Assembly (NCBI RefSeq): GCF_029839275.1
Contig: NZ_JAOCAH010000014.1
Coordinates: forward strand, 83,638 to 147,637
Source: Pseudomonas sp. GD03944
GTDB taxonomy: Bacteria; Pseudomonadota; Gammaproteobacteria; Pseudomonadales; Pseudomonadaceae
DNA length: 64,000 nt
Direction: 5' to 3'
Position 1 is the first letter of the stretch. Every line of letters starts with the position of its first letter. This document shows, in pieces, positions 8,764-17,660 of this stretch. The position numbers and the translations under genes are program-made. Under the pieces are notes generated by a model. That model saw only the letters and a list, made by a program, of their open reading frames with translations, made no database searches and was not told where the DNA came from.

Positions 8764-9244
8764 TAAAAACCTCCAGTTGCTTTTGTTGTGTTTGGAGTCT
8801 CGGTCCTACCACCGTACCCTTATGGGGCACGTCGAACGCGTCGGCAGCAACGCGGTCAACCGGGGTGCGGACCACGGCGAGAGTCTAGTTGCCGATCCTG
8901 CGATCAGCCATACCCTCGCCCGCCCATTGGTTGAATGGACTAGAGACGGATAGCAATTTGCCACTCGCCCGATGTTTCACCTCGGACGAACCTCTTGGAA
9001 ACCCCCATCAAATTGGCTTCCCGTCTGCTCCGTGCCCTATCTGGTCGCAGTGTTACCCCGACCGGGCGACGGCGTCAGTCCCGGTTGGTTATAGCAAAGC
9101 CCATACCAGCACTGTGCCAGGAGCACCATACGGGCAGGTCAAGAGTAAAACTTGTACGCTTGCGACAACTTGTTCACAGATTAGCCCCTCTTTGAAAATC
9201 CAGACGCACCAAAAATGCGCAGGCGCACCACACTGGAGCCACAC
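8764..9244. other. Divergent intergenic region aapJ/esterase, no gene seen
   Basis: This 481-base stretch separates two divergent transcripts. Overlapping short frames have no ribosome-binding site and no recognisable product. An imperfect inverted repeat, CCGACCGGG...CCCGGTTGG, lies around 9057-9089. I could not identify a convincing sigma-54 or other named promoter. Confidence 0.5.
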
Positions 9245-9904
9245 ATGAACGAACCGCTGATTCTCGAGCCCACACGCGCCGCAGACGCTTGTGTCATCTG
9301 GCTTCACGGCCTGGGCGCGGACCGCTACGACTTCCTGCCGGTCGCGGAGGCGCTGCAGGAACGCCTGAAGACCACCCGTTTCGTGTTACCGCAGGCACCG
9401 ACCCAAGCGGTAACGATCAACGGTGGCTGGGCCATGCCCAGCTGGTACGACATCCTGGCCATGAGCCCGGCCCGGGCGATCAACCGTGAACAGCTGGAAG
9501 CCTCCGCCCAGCAGGTGATCGGCCTGATCGAGGCGCAGCGTGACGCCGGCGTGGACCCGGCGCGCATCGTCCTGGCCGGTTTCTCCCAGGGCGGCGCGGT
9601 GGTGCTGCATACCGCCTTCCTGCGCTGGGACCATCCCCTGGGAGGCGTGCTGGCGCTCTCGACCTATGCGCCGACCTTCAGCGACGACTTGCAGTGGGCG
9701 GATACAAAAAAACAACTGTCGGTGCTTTGCTTGCATGGCACATTCGATGACGTCGTCACCCCGACCATGGGCCGTGCCGCCCATGACTTCCTGGCGGCCC
9801 GCGGTATCACGGTGCAATGGCGCGACTACCCGATGGCCCATGAAGTCCGGCCGGAGGAAATCCGCGACATCGCCGACTGGCTGGAGGAACGACTCGCCCG
9901 TTGA
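9245..9904 (+). CDS. Carboxylesterase, alpha/beta hydrolase (PA3859/EstB family)
   Basis: 219 residues. It belongs to the phospholipase/carboxylesterase (APT1-like) family. The nucleophile elbow GFSQGG places Ser at 114, with Asp near 168 (HGTFDDVV) and His at 199 (YPMAHEV). There is no signal peptide, so it is cytosolic. The family hydrolyses short to medium acyl esters and some lysophospholipids. The start is the ATG at 9245 with TGGAG upstream; an in-frame upstream ATG lacks this. The next gene, an acyl-CoA synthetase, follows 21 bases later and may use the released fatty acid (inference). Confidence 0.9.
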   Translation: MNEPLILEPTRAADACVIWLHGLGADRYDFLPVAEALQERLKTTRFVLPQAPTQAVTINGGWAMPSWYDILAMSPARAINREQLEASAQQVIGLIEAQRDAGVDPARIVLAGFSQGGAVVLHTAFLRWDHPLGGVLALSTYAPTFSDDLQWADTKKQLSVLCLHGTFDDVVTPTMGRAAHDFLAARGITVQWRDYPMAHEVRPEEIRDIADWLEERLAR

Positions 9905-9925
9905 TCCCGCGCATGAGAGCTTCCG

Positions 9926-11827
9926 ATGAACGATTTACCCGTTATCCGTACCCGGCGTGACATCGAGCAGATCGAACAGACCCCGCTGGCCGAGCGCGAC
10001 CTGCCGGCCAGCACCTATGAACTGATCCAGCGCACCGCGCAGCTTCATCCCCAGGCACCGGCCCTGTCGTTCCTGCTCCAGGGGCAACCCGGCGAGCCGG
10101 TGTACCGCCTGACCTACCCGCAACTGCTGGGCAAGATCACCCAGACCGCCAACGCCTTCCACCGCCTGGGCCTGCGCCCGGGCAAGGCGGTGTCGTTTCT
10201 CCTGCCCAACCTGCCGCAGACCCATTTCACGATCTGGGGCGGCGAGGCGGCAGGCATCGTCAACGCCATCAACCCGCTGCTGGATGCCGAGCACATCGCC
10301 GAGCTGATCCACGCCTCCGACTCCGAACTGCTGGTGACCCTGGCGCCCTTCCCCGGCACCGACCTGTGGGCCAAGGTCGACGCCCTGCGCGACCAATTGC
10401 CGGAACTCAAGGCGATCATCTGCGTGGACATGGCCAATCTGCTGCCCGATGCCCAGCGCGACGCGATCAAGGCGCAGCGCGGCCCGCTGCCGGACGGCGT
10501 GCTGGATTTCGACGAACTGATTGCCGCCTGCCCGGCCGATCACCTGGAAAGCGGACGCCGCATCCAGGCCGATGACATCGCCAGCTACTTCCACACCGGT
10601 GGCACCACCGGCACGCCGAAGCTGGCACCGCACAGCCACGGCAACGAAGTGGCCATGGCCTACAGCATGAACCTGGTGACCCGTTTCGGCCCCGGCGATG
10701 TCACCCTCTGCGGGCTACCGCTGTTCCACGTCAACGGCGTGATCGTCACCGGCCTGACCGCCTTCATCGGCGGGGCTGAAGTCCTGCTGGCCACGCCCCA
10801 GGGCTACCGCAACACCACCTTGATCAGCCACTTCTGGTCGATCATCGAGCGTCACAAGGTCAGTTTCTTCAGCGGTGTGCCGACCATCTACGCCGGCCTG
10901 CTGCAGATCCCGAGCGAGGGGCACGACCTGTCGTCCCTGAAGTACGCGCTGTGCGGGGCAGCACCGATGCCGGTGGAGCTGATCCGCCAGTTCGAGGTGA
11001 AGACCGGCCTGACCCTGCTCGAAGGCTATGGCCTCACCGAAGGCACCTGCGGCAGCTGCGCCAACCCGCCCGCCGGTGAGCGGCGGCCCGGTTCCATCGG
11101 CCTGCCGATGCCGTACTGCCAGGTGAGCATCAAGGTGCTCGACGACCAGGGCAACTACCTGCGCGAGGCGCAGCCCAACGAGATCGGCAACCTGTGCATT
11201 CGCGGCGCCACGGTGTTCAAGGGCTACCTGCAAGCCAGCAAGAACCAGGGCATCTGGGTCGATGGCGACTGGTTCAACACCGGTGACCTGGGCCGGGTCG
11301 ATGCCGATGGCTACATCTGGCTGACCGGCCGCAGCAAGGACCTGATCATCCGCGGCGGGCACAACATCGACCCGCAGATGATCGAAGAGGCGCTGCACAA
11401 GCACCCGGCCGTGGCCCTGGCTGCCGCCGTCGGCAAGCCGGACGAAAAGGCCGGCGAATTGCCGGTGGTGTACATCCAGCTCAAGCCCGGCAGCCAGGCC
11501 AGCGAAGCGGAGCTGCTCAGCCATGCCGCCGCGCACATCCACGAACGCGCCGCGGTGCCCAAGGATGCCTGGCTGATCGATGCCATCCCCCTCACCGCAG
11601 TCGGCAAGACCTTCAAGCCGGCCCTGCGCTTCGATGCCATTCGCCGCGTCTACCAGGCGGCCCTGCACGAGCTGGACGGTGACATCCGGGTCGAGGTGCT
11701 GAGCGACGACCAGCAGGGCCAGCTCGCCCATGTCCACCTGCCACCCGGCAGCGCCCACCTGGAAAAAACCGTGCACGAACGCCTGGCCGGTTTCGCCGTG
11801 GGCTGCGTGGTCCACGCGCCCCACTGA
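9926..11827 (+). CDS. Acyl-CoA synthetase (AMP-binding enzyme)
   Basis: 633 residues. The adenylate-forming P-loop is FHTGGTTGTPKLAPHSH (about 218-234). The GYGLTEG motif and the hinge region WFNTGDLGRVDADGYIWLTGRSKDLIIRGGHNIDP are intact. The enzyme activates a fatty or aryl acid to its CoA thioester via an acyl-adenylate. A C-terminal extension of roughly 60 residues follows the normal end of the family fold. It lies downstream of an esterase as in the PA3859-PA3860 arrangement. The chain-length preference is not readable from sequence. Confidence 0.9.
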   Translation: MNDLPVIRTRRDIEQIEQTPLAERDLPASTYELIQRTAQLHPQAPALSFLLQGQPGEPVYRLTYPQLLGKITQTANAFHRLGLRPGKAVSFLLPNLPQTHFTIWGGEAAGIVNAINPLLDAEHIAELIHASDSELLVTLAPFPGTDLWAKVDALRDQLPELKAIICVDMANLLPDAQRDAIKAQRGPLPDGVLDFDELIAACPADHLESGRRIQADDIASYFHTGGTTGTPKLAPHSHGNEVAMAYSMNLVTRFGPGDVTLCGLPLFHVNGVIVTGLTAFIGGAEVLLATPQGYRNTTLISHFWSIIERHKVSFFSGVPTIYAGLLQIPSEGHDLSSLKYALCGAAPMPVELIRQFEVKTGLTLLEGYGLTEGTCGSCANPPAGERRPGSIGLPMPYCQVSIKVLDDQGNYLREAQPNEIGNLCIRGATVFKGYLQASKNQGIWVDGDWFNTGDLGRVDADGYIWLTGRSKDLIIRGGHNIDPQMIEEALHKHPAVALAAAVGKPDEKAGELPVVYIQLKPGSQASEAELLSHAAAHIHERAAVPKDAWLIDAIPLTAVGKTFKPALRFDAIRRVYQAALHELDGDIRVEVLSDDQQGQLAHVHLPPGSAHLEKTVHERLAGFAVGCVVHAPH

Positions 11828-11835
11828 CGCACAAC

Positions 11836-11860
11836 GGGCGCAGGGAGGCGCCCATTTGTG
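11836..11860 (+). terminator. Probable terminator after the acyl-CoA synthetase
   Basis: GGGCGC (11836-11841) and GCGCCC (11848-11853) form a six-base GC stem with an AGGGAG loop, followed by ATTTGTG. It is weak in T residues but correctly placed nine bases after the stop. Confidence 0.5.
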
Positions 11861-11978
11861 ACGCAACCGTCAGATTCGGCAACGCCCTGTCCACCGGTTC
11901 ACGCTCCAGGATTGTCAGCCACCGTGCCGGGTAATACTGTCATACAAGGTGTTCGCCCGATGACACGGAGTGTTCGCG

Positions 11979-12959
11979 ATGCCCCCTGCCTCAGGCAGAC
12001 CCGGCAACCTACCCGTCACCATGAAAAAAGCACCCTGGCAGGCCAACCTGCAGCAGATCCGCAATCTGCGACTGTTCAATAATGTCGCCGCCAACAGCAT
12101 CGACCAGTTGCTGCGGGAATTTCGCGCCTGTGACGTGGAAACCGGCGAAATCCTGCTGTCGCCCTTCAGCCGCAACCAGTACCTCTACCTGCTGCTCGAC
12201 GGCCAGTTCGAGGTTTACCTCGGCTCCCTGGACAACCCGCCCGTGAGCACCCTGGTTCCCGGCGACTGCGCCGGTGAAATCAGCTTCATCGACAACGAGC
12301 ATCCGTCCGCCTATGTGGTGGCCAGCCAGCCGTGCTCGGTGCTGCGCCTGCACCGCGAATCGCTGGTCAAACTGTTCCAGCACTCGCCGCAACTGATGCA
12401 GAACCTGCTGGAGCTGCTGTGCGACCGGGTGCGTCAGGGCAACCAGCTGATCCTGCACAGTGAGCAGAATGCCAACATCGACACCCTCACCGGCGCCTTT
12501 AACCGCCGCTGGCTGGAGCCGGTGTTCGAGCGCGAAAGCACCCGCTGCGCCTTCGACGAACAGCCGCTGTGCCTGCTGATGCTGGATGTGGATCACTTCA
12601 AGGCCTACAACGACCAGCATGGCCACCTCGCCGGCGACTACGCCCTGTGCATGGTGGCGCAGACCCTGCGCAGCCAGCTGCGGCCGAAAGACAGCCTGAC
12701 CCGTTTCGGCGGCGAGGAATTCGTCATTCTCCTGCCCGAGCTCGGGCCGGACGACGCGCGCGGCATCGGCGAGCGCCTGCGCCAGAGCGTGGAACGGACC
12801 CAGTCGTTCTATTCGCCGATGGGCATCCTGCCCGGCGTCACCGTCTCCATCGGCCTGGCGCAGATGCAGCCACGGGACGACTTGCAGGGCCTGATCGACC
12901 GTGCCGACCGGGCGCTCTACCAGGCCAAGGAACAGGGCCGAAACTGCCTGTGCGGCTGA
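11979..12959 (+). CDS. Diguanylate cyclase with N-terminal cyclic-nucleotide-binding domain
   Basis: 326 residues. Residues about 30-150 form a CRP/cNMP-binding-like beta-roll (LYLLLDGQFEVYLG...LVPGDCAGEISFIDNEHPSAYVVASQ). Residues about 165-326 are a GGDEF domain with intact active-site GGEEF (244-248) and an I-site RPKD (235-238) for product inhibition. It therefore should make c-di-GMP in response to an effector bound by the N-terminal domain. There are no membrane segments. The chosen ATG has CGGAG eight bases upstream; an in-frame GTG nine bases earlier and an ATG at 12021 are alternatives. Confidence 0.9.
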   Translation: MPPASGRPGNLPVTMKKAPWQANLQQIRNLRLFNNVAANSIDQLLREFRACDVETGEILLSPFSRNQYLYLLLDGQFEVYLGSLDNPPVSTLVPGDCAGEISFIDNEHPSAYVVASQPCSVLRLHRESLVKLFQHSPQLMQNLLELLCDRVRQGNQLILHSEQNANIDTLTGAFNRRWLEPVFERESTRCAFDEQPLCLLMLDVDHFKAYNDQHGHLAGDYALCMVAQTLRSQLRPKDSLTRFGGEEFVILLPELGPDDARGIGERLRQSVERTQSFYSPMGILPGVTVSIGLAQMQPRDDLQGLIDRADRALYQAKEQGRNCLCG

Positions 12960-13095
12960 TGCGCCGGCGATACGCTGCAAAACTCACTGATCATCCCCCA
13001 TCAAGCTGGTAATTTGGCCGAAAAGGCCATGTTCCGGCGGGCGAACGCTTTGCTAGAGTCGCGGCACAACAATAAAGCCCGGAAGGCCTATCTCC

Positions 13096-14259
13096 ATGCG
13101 CAAACGCTTGCTGCTCGCCCTGCCGATTCTCGCCGTCGCAGGTGCCGGAATCTTCTTCACCCTACCCTCGCTGCTCGACCGCTACATGAACAGCGTCGAG
13201 AACGCGGCACCCTATAGCGCCAACGAACAGGCCAAGGCCCTGCACGACACTCTGTTCATCGCCGACCTGCACGACGACGCCCTGCTCTGGGAGCGTGACC
13301 TGCTCAAGCGCTACAGCTACGGGCACTCCGACCTGCCGCGCCTGCTGGACGGCCAGGTCGGCCTGCAGGTGTTCTCCACCGTGACCAAGACCCCGCGCGG
13401 GCTCAATTACGAGCGCAACGCCGCCGACAGCGACAACGTCACCCTGCTGGTAATGGCCCAGCGCTGGCCGAAGGAAACCTGGGACAGCCTGCTGCACCGT
13501 GCGCTGTACCAGGCCGACAAGCTCCACGAGGCCGCCGGCAGCGATGGTCGCCTGGTGATGATCCGTACCCGCGACGACCTGTCCGCCTTCATCGCGGCCT
13601 GGAACAAGGACCCGCAGCGCGTCGCCGCCCTGCTGGCCACCGAAGGCCTGCAACCGCTGGAAGGCAAGCTGGAGAACGTCGACCGCCTGTATGACGCGGG
13701 CTTTCGCATCACCGGCCTGGTGCACTTCTTCGACAACGAGGTCGGCGGCTCGGCCCACGGCCTGGACAAGGGCGGCCTGACCTCCTTCGGTCGCCGCGTG
13801 GTCAAACGCCTGGAAGACAAGGCGATGCTGATCGACCTGGCCCACGCCTCCCGCCCGCTGATCGATGACGTGCTAGCGTTCGCCTCGCGCCCGGTGCTGG
13901 TGTCGCACAGCGGCGTGGAGGGCACCTGCCCCGGCCCGCGCAACCTCAGCGATCGCCACCTCAAGGCCATCGCGGCCACCGGCGGGGTGATCGGTATCGG
14001 CTACTGGGACGCCGCCGTCTGCGCCACCTCGGTCGAGGCCATTGTCAAAGCCATCCGCTACACCGCGGACCTGGTGGGCGTGGAGCACGTCGCCCTCGGC
14101 TCGGATTTCAACGGCACCATCCATGCCCCGTTCGACGTCACCGGCCTGGCGCTGCTGACCGAAGGCCTGCTCGGAGCCGGGTTCAGCCAGGCGGACATCG
14201 CCGCCATCATGGGCGGCAACGTGCAGCGTCTGCTGCTCGCCAATCTGCCGTCATCCTGA
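13096..14259 (+). CDS. Membrane dipeptidase, peptidase family M19
   Basis: 387 residues. An N-terminal signal anchor (KRLLLALPILAVAGAGIFFTLP) precedes the TIM-barrel of renal-type dipeptidases. The metal-ligand motif DLHDD is near residue 57. EG (ATEGLQPLEG), HF, the H-A-S of LIDLAHAS, and SHSGV then follow in order. The C-terminus GSDFNG closes the active site. The family hydrolyses dipeptides, including D-amino-acid and beta-lactam-like substrates, and here it probably faces the periplasm. GGAAGG precedes the ATG. Confidence 0.9.
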   Translation: MRKRLLLALPILAVAGAGIFFTLPSLLDRYMNSVENAAPYSANEQAKALHDTLFIADLHDDALLWERDLLKRYSYGHSDLPRLLDGQVGLQVFSTVTKTPRGLNYERNAADSDNVTLLVMAQRWPKETWDSLLHRALYQADKLHEAAGSDGRLVMIRTRDDLSAFIAAWNKDPQRVAALLATEGLQPLEGKLENVDRLYDAGFRITGLVHFFDNEVGGSAHGLDKGGLTSFGRRVVKRLEDKAMLIDLAHASRPLIDDVLAFASRPVLVSHSGVEGTCPGPRNLSDRHLKAIAATGGVIGIGYWDAAVCATSVEAIVKAIRYTADLVGVEHVALGSDFNGTIHAPFDVTGLALLTEGLLGAGFSQADIAAIMGGNVQRLLLANLPSS

Positions 14260-14366
14260 GGGCAAGACCGCCGATACCGCCAGATTATGCCGGCCGGCTG
14301 CGGTACTTCGCCGCGCCGGCTTCTTGCTTTACACTGGCAGCCGTTCACTCCTTAACCAATGACGAG

Positions 14367-15830
14367 ATGACCGTGCTCAAAGCACTCAAGAAGATGTTCG
14401 GCAAGGCCGACGGCGAGCAAGCCACCCCAGTCAGCCAACCGGCCACGCCAGCAACGCCTCGTAACAGCGACGCCACCAGCGACAAACGCAGCCGCAAGCC
14501 CAAGCCTCCGCGGGCCCCGGCCGGTGATGCGTCCCCGGCGCCGGCTTCCACGGTCGAACAACCAGCCGCCAAGCCCGAGAAGCCACGTCGCGAGCGCGCC
14601 CCCAAGCCGGTCGACACCTGGAAACTCGAAGACTTCGCGGTCGAACCCGCCGAAGGCAAGACCCGCTTCCATGATTTCAAGCTCGCCCCCGAGCTGATGC
14701 ACGCGATCCATGACCTGGGCTTTCCCTACTGCACGCCGATCCAGGCGGGCGTACTGGGCTACACCCTCAACGGCCAGGACGCCATCGGCCGCGCCCAGAC
14801 CGGCACCGGCAAGACCGCCGCGTTCCTGATCTCGATCATCACCCAGCTGCTGCAGACCCCGCCGCCGAAAGAGCGCTACATGGGCGAGCCGCGCGCGCTG
14901 ATCATCGCCCCGACCCGGGAACTGGTGGTGCAGATCGCCAAGGACGCCGCCGAGCTGACCAAATACACCAAGCTCAACGTCATGAGCTTCGTCGGCGGCA
15001 TGGACTTCGACAAACAGCTCAAGCAGCTGGAGTCGCGCTTCTGCGACATCCTGGTCGCCACCCCCGGCCGCCTGCTGGACTTCAACCAGCGCGGCGAAGT
15101 GCACCTGGACATGGTCGAGGTCATGGTGCTCGACGAAGCCGACCGCATGCTCGACATGGGCTTCATCCCGCAGGTGCGCCAGATCATCCGCCAGACCCCG
15201 ATGAAGGGCGAGCGCCAGACCCTGCTGTTCTCCGCCACCTTCACCGAAGACGTGATGAACCTGGCCAAACAGTGGACCGTCAACCCGGCCATCGTCGAGA
15301 TCGAGCCGGAAAACGTCGCCAGCGACACCGTCGAGCAGCACGTCTACATGGTCGCCTCCAGCGACAAGTACAAGCTGCTCTACAACCTGATCACCCAGAA
15401 CGACTGGACCCGGGTGATGGTCTTCGCCAACCGCAAGGATGAAGTGCGGCGCATCGAAGAACGCCTGACCCGCGACGGCGTCAGCGCCGCGCAGATGTCC
15501 GGCGACGTGCCGCAGCACAAGCGCATCAAGGTTCTGGAAGGCTTCCGCGAGGGCAAGATCCGCGTGCTGGTGGCCACCGACGTTGCCGGCCGTGGCATCC
15601 ACGTCGACGGCATCAGCCACGTGATCAACTTCACCCTGCCGGAAGACCCGGACGACTACGTGCACCGCATCGGCCGCACCGGCCGTGCCGGCACCAGCGG
15701 CACCTCGATCAGCTTCGCCGGCGAAGACGACGCCTTCGCCCTGCCGCCGATCGAAGCCCTGCTGGGCCGCAAGATCACCTGCGAAATGCCGCCGGAAGTG
15801 CTGCTCAAGTCGGTGCCACGCAAGCACTGA
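14367..15830 (+). CDS. rhlB: DEAD-box ATP-dependent RNA helicase RhlB
   Basis: 487 residues. The first 85 are a Lys/Pro/Ala-rich low-complexity extension. The helicase core has AQTGTGKT (143-150), PTRELVVQ, DEAD (256-259), FSAT, and the C-terminal HRIGRTGRAG. The family unwinds RNA duplexes and, in pseudomonads, contributes to RNA decay and ribosome assembly. The annotation of this syntenic gene (PA3861) is RhlB, but the N-terminal rather than C-terminal basic tail makes it distinct from E. coli RhlB; RhlE-like naming is possible. A strong terminator follows. Confidence 0.88.
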   Translation: MTVLKALKKMFGKADGEQATPVSQPATPATPRNSDATSDKRSRKPKPPRAPAGDASPAPASTVEQPAAKPEKPRRERAPKPVDTWKLEDFAVEPAEGKTRFHDFKLAPELMHAIHDLGFPYCTPIQAGVLGYTLNGQDAIGRAQTGTGKTAAFLISIITQLLQTPPPKERYMGEPRALIIAPTRELVVQIAKDAAELTKYTKLNVMSFVGGMDFDKQLKQLESRFCDILVATPGRLLDFNQRGEVHLDMVEVMVLDEADRMLDMGFIPQVRQIIRQTPMKGERQTLLFSATFTEDVMNLAKQWTVNPAIVEIEPENVASDTVEQHVYMVASSDKYKLLYNLITQNDWTRVMVFANRKDEVRRIEERLTRDGVSAAQMSGDVPQHKRIKVLEGFREGKIRVLVATDVAGRGIHVDGISHVINFTLPEDPDDYVHRIGRTGRAGTSGTSISFAGEDDAFALPPIEALLGRKITCEMPPEVLLKSVPRKH

Positions 15831-15860
15831 TACCTCGCTCGCAGGCACCCGCTTCACCCA

Positions 15861-15897
15861 GACGCCCGATGCTTTCCCGCATCGGGCGTCTTGCTTT
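15861..15897 (+). terminator. Terminator after rhlB
   Basis: A perfect 12-base stem (GACGCCCGATGC at 15861-15872, GCATCGGGCGTC at 15879-15890) with a TTTCCC loop, followed by TTGCTTT. Confidence 0.85.
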
Positions 15898-15914
15898 CCG
15901 CAACGCCCAATCCC

Positions 15915-16002
15915 CGTAGGAGCGGGCTTGCCCGCGAGCTTTTAACCCCAAGATCACCACCGTGGCGAACAAGCAGAGCTCGCGGACAAGTCCGCTCCTA
16001 CA
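15915..16002. repeat. REP pair (inverted GTAGGAGCGG elements)
   Basis: GTAGGAGCGGGCTTGCCCGCG (15916-15936), running on into AGCTTTT, and its inverted partner GCTCGCGGACAAGTCCGCTC, ending CTAC at about 16001, flank a 30-base spacer. This is the typical paired arrangement of Pseudomonas REPs. Confidence 0.75.
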
Positions 16003-16104
16003 CAATCCGCCTGAGCTCACCGTTTTGTGCAGGACCACTCGACAGGCGATTTGTGGCTTGGTCACACTGCGCGGCCGTCCAACCAGGGAAACGGAGCGCC
16101 CCTC

Positions 16105-17145
16105 ATGACGTTGAAAATCGACAGCCACGACCTCGCCCGCGCGGTGCAGGCCGGGGTGCTGCAACCCGGCCAGGACCAGGCCCTGCTGGCCTTTCTCAGC
16201 CAGCAATCACCGGCCCGCGCCTCCTTCCAGCTGGCCCATGTGGCCTATTACTTCGGCGCCATGCTGATCATCGGCGCCATGGGCTGGCTGCTTACCGAAG
16301 CCTGGATGCGCGTCGGCGACATCGCCCTGCTGCTGGTCAGCACAGCCTATATGCTGTTTTTCGTGCTCTGCGGACGCAGCCTCTGGCAACGCGGCTCCCC
16401 CATCCCGGGCGGCCTGCTTGGCGCGGTGGCCGTGAGCATGACGCCCCTGGTGGTGTACGCCGCCCAGCGGGTGCTCGGCCTCTGGCCCATGGACGACGTC
16501 CAGCACAACTACCATGACTACTACGCCTACGTGCACGGGGGCTGGCTGGCCATGGAGGTCGCCACGGTGCTGGTGGGTATCCTGATGCTGCGCCTGCTGC
16601 CCTTCCCGTTCATCGTCATGCCGATGGCCATGGCCCTGTGGTTCCTGTCCATGGACCTGGCCGAGCTGGCCTATGGTGCAGCGCTCAGCTCGGACCAGCT
16701 CCGCTGGGTATCGCTCTGGACCGGCCTGGTGATCCTGCTGGGGAGCCTGTGGGTCGATGGCCGCAGCCGCCAGGACTTCGCCTTCTGGGGCTACCTGGCA
16801 GGCCTGCTGGCCTTCTGGTGCAGCCTGACCCTGATGGGCAGCGACGACCACCTGCGCAAAGCCCTGTACTGCCTGATCAACCTCGGCCTGATCGGCGTCG
16901 CCGTACTGTTGCGCCGCCCGGTGTTCATGGTGTTCGGCGCCCTTGGCGTGGCCGCCTACCTGGGCGACCTGGCGTACCGGGTGTTCGAGGACTCGCTGCT
17001 GTTCCCGATCATCGTCAGCCTGCTGGGCCTGGGCGTGATCGCCCTCGGCGTGGCTTACCAGAAACGCCGTGACCGCCTGACTCACAGCCTGCGCCAGCGA
17101 CTGCCGGCGGCCTGGCTGGACTTCCTGCCGGCGTTGCGACGTTGA
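16105..17145 (+). CDS. DUF2157 polytopic membrane protein
   Basis: 346 residues. A short soluble N-terminal helix region (about 1-40) is followed by roughly nine hydrophobic segments, such as AYYFGAMLIIGAMGWLL and WVSLWTGLVILLGSLWV. This is the pattern of DUF2157 integral membrane proteins. There are no catalytic motifs. The start at 16105 has CGGAG upstream; an in-frame ATG at 16027 lies in the REP-adjacent region with no ribosome-binding site. Its stop overlaps the start of the next membrane protein, suggesting a two-gene unit. The function is unknown. Confidence 0.75.
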   Translation: MTLKIDSHDLARAVQAGVLQPGQDQALLAFLSQQSPARASFQLAHVAYYFGAMLIIGAMGWLLTEAWMRVGDIALLLVSTAYMLFFVLCGRSLWQRGSPIPGGLLGAVAVSMTPLVVYAAQRVLGLWPMDDVQHNYHDYYAYVHGGWLAMEVATVLVGILMLRLLPFPFIVMPMAMALWFLSMDLAELAYGAALSSDQLRWVSLWTGLVILLGSLWVDGRSRQDFAFWGYLAGLLAFWCSLTLMGSDDHLRKALYCLINLGLIGVAVLLRRPVFMVFGALGVAAYLGDLAYRVFEDSLLFPIIVSLLGLGVIALGVAYQKRRDRLTHSLRQRLPAAWLDFLPALRR

Positions 17146-17591
17146 GCCTGTGGCGCGCAGCCCTGCAGAGCCTGGCCATCCCGCTGGTGGCCGGGCTGTT
17201 CATCTGCCTGATCACCGGCAGCCTGCAACAGCAACACCTGGTACTGGCCTGGCCGCTACTTGTCGAGCCGGACAGCGTGCCCTGGCAGGAGAGCCTGCTG
17301 GCCTCGCTGCCCGCCATGATGCTGTTCATCCTGCTCGCCCGCTGGGTGCGCAGTGACCGCGGGCGAGCCCTCGGCTTCATTACGCTTGTCTTCCTGGCGG
17401 CCTTCTTCAACTGCCTGCTCTTTGCCGAATCCTTCGGCTCCACCTGGTCGACCGGTGCGATCCTCAGCGCGCTGTTGCTCGGTCACCTGCACCTCCTGGC
17501 CCTGGCCCTTCTGCCGGGCGGCATGCTGCTGGGCCTGATACGCCTTGCACTGCCGGCTCGCCCCACCGACGCCCCTCAACACCGCAGCTAA
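17142..17591 (+). CDS. Small polytopic membrane protein coupled to the DUF2157 protein
   Basis: 149 residues with four to five hydrophobic segments (ALQSLAIPLVAGLFICLIT, LPAMMLFILLARW, ALGFITLVFLAAFFNCLLF, ILSALLLGHLHLLALALLPGG). The only fitting start is a TTG at 17142-17144 that overlaps the TGA of the preceding gene, so translation would be coupled. I do not recognise the family. Its partner gene and topology suggest a membrane complex of unknown purpose. Confidence 0.6.
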   Translation: MSLWRAALQSLAIPLVAGLFICLITGSLQQQHLVLAWPLLVEPDSVPWQESLLASLPAMMLFILLARWVRSDRGRALGFITLVFLAAFFNCLLFAESFGSTWSTGAILSALLLGHLHLLALALLPGGMLLGLIRLALPARPTDAPQHRS

Positions 17592-17660
17592 CGGTGCGCC
17601 GCCTCGGCGGAACGGCTAGCATGACGGCATTCCCGAAACTGGAACGATCAAGGCAGGCCA

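Noticed and set aside
9100..9130. Possible sigma-54 promoter for aapJ (TGGCAC on the minus strand)
   Set aside because: The -12 GC does not fall at the required ten-base spacing from the GG.
9089..9307. 72-codon minus-strand frame overlapping the esterase start
   Set aside because: Cysteine-rich by chance, no ribosome-binding site, overlaps a certain gene.
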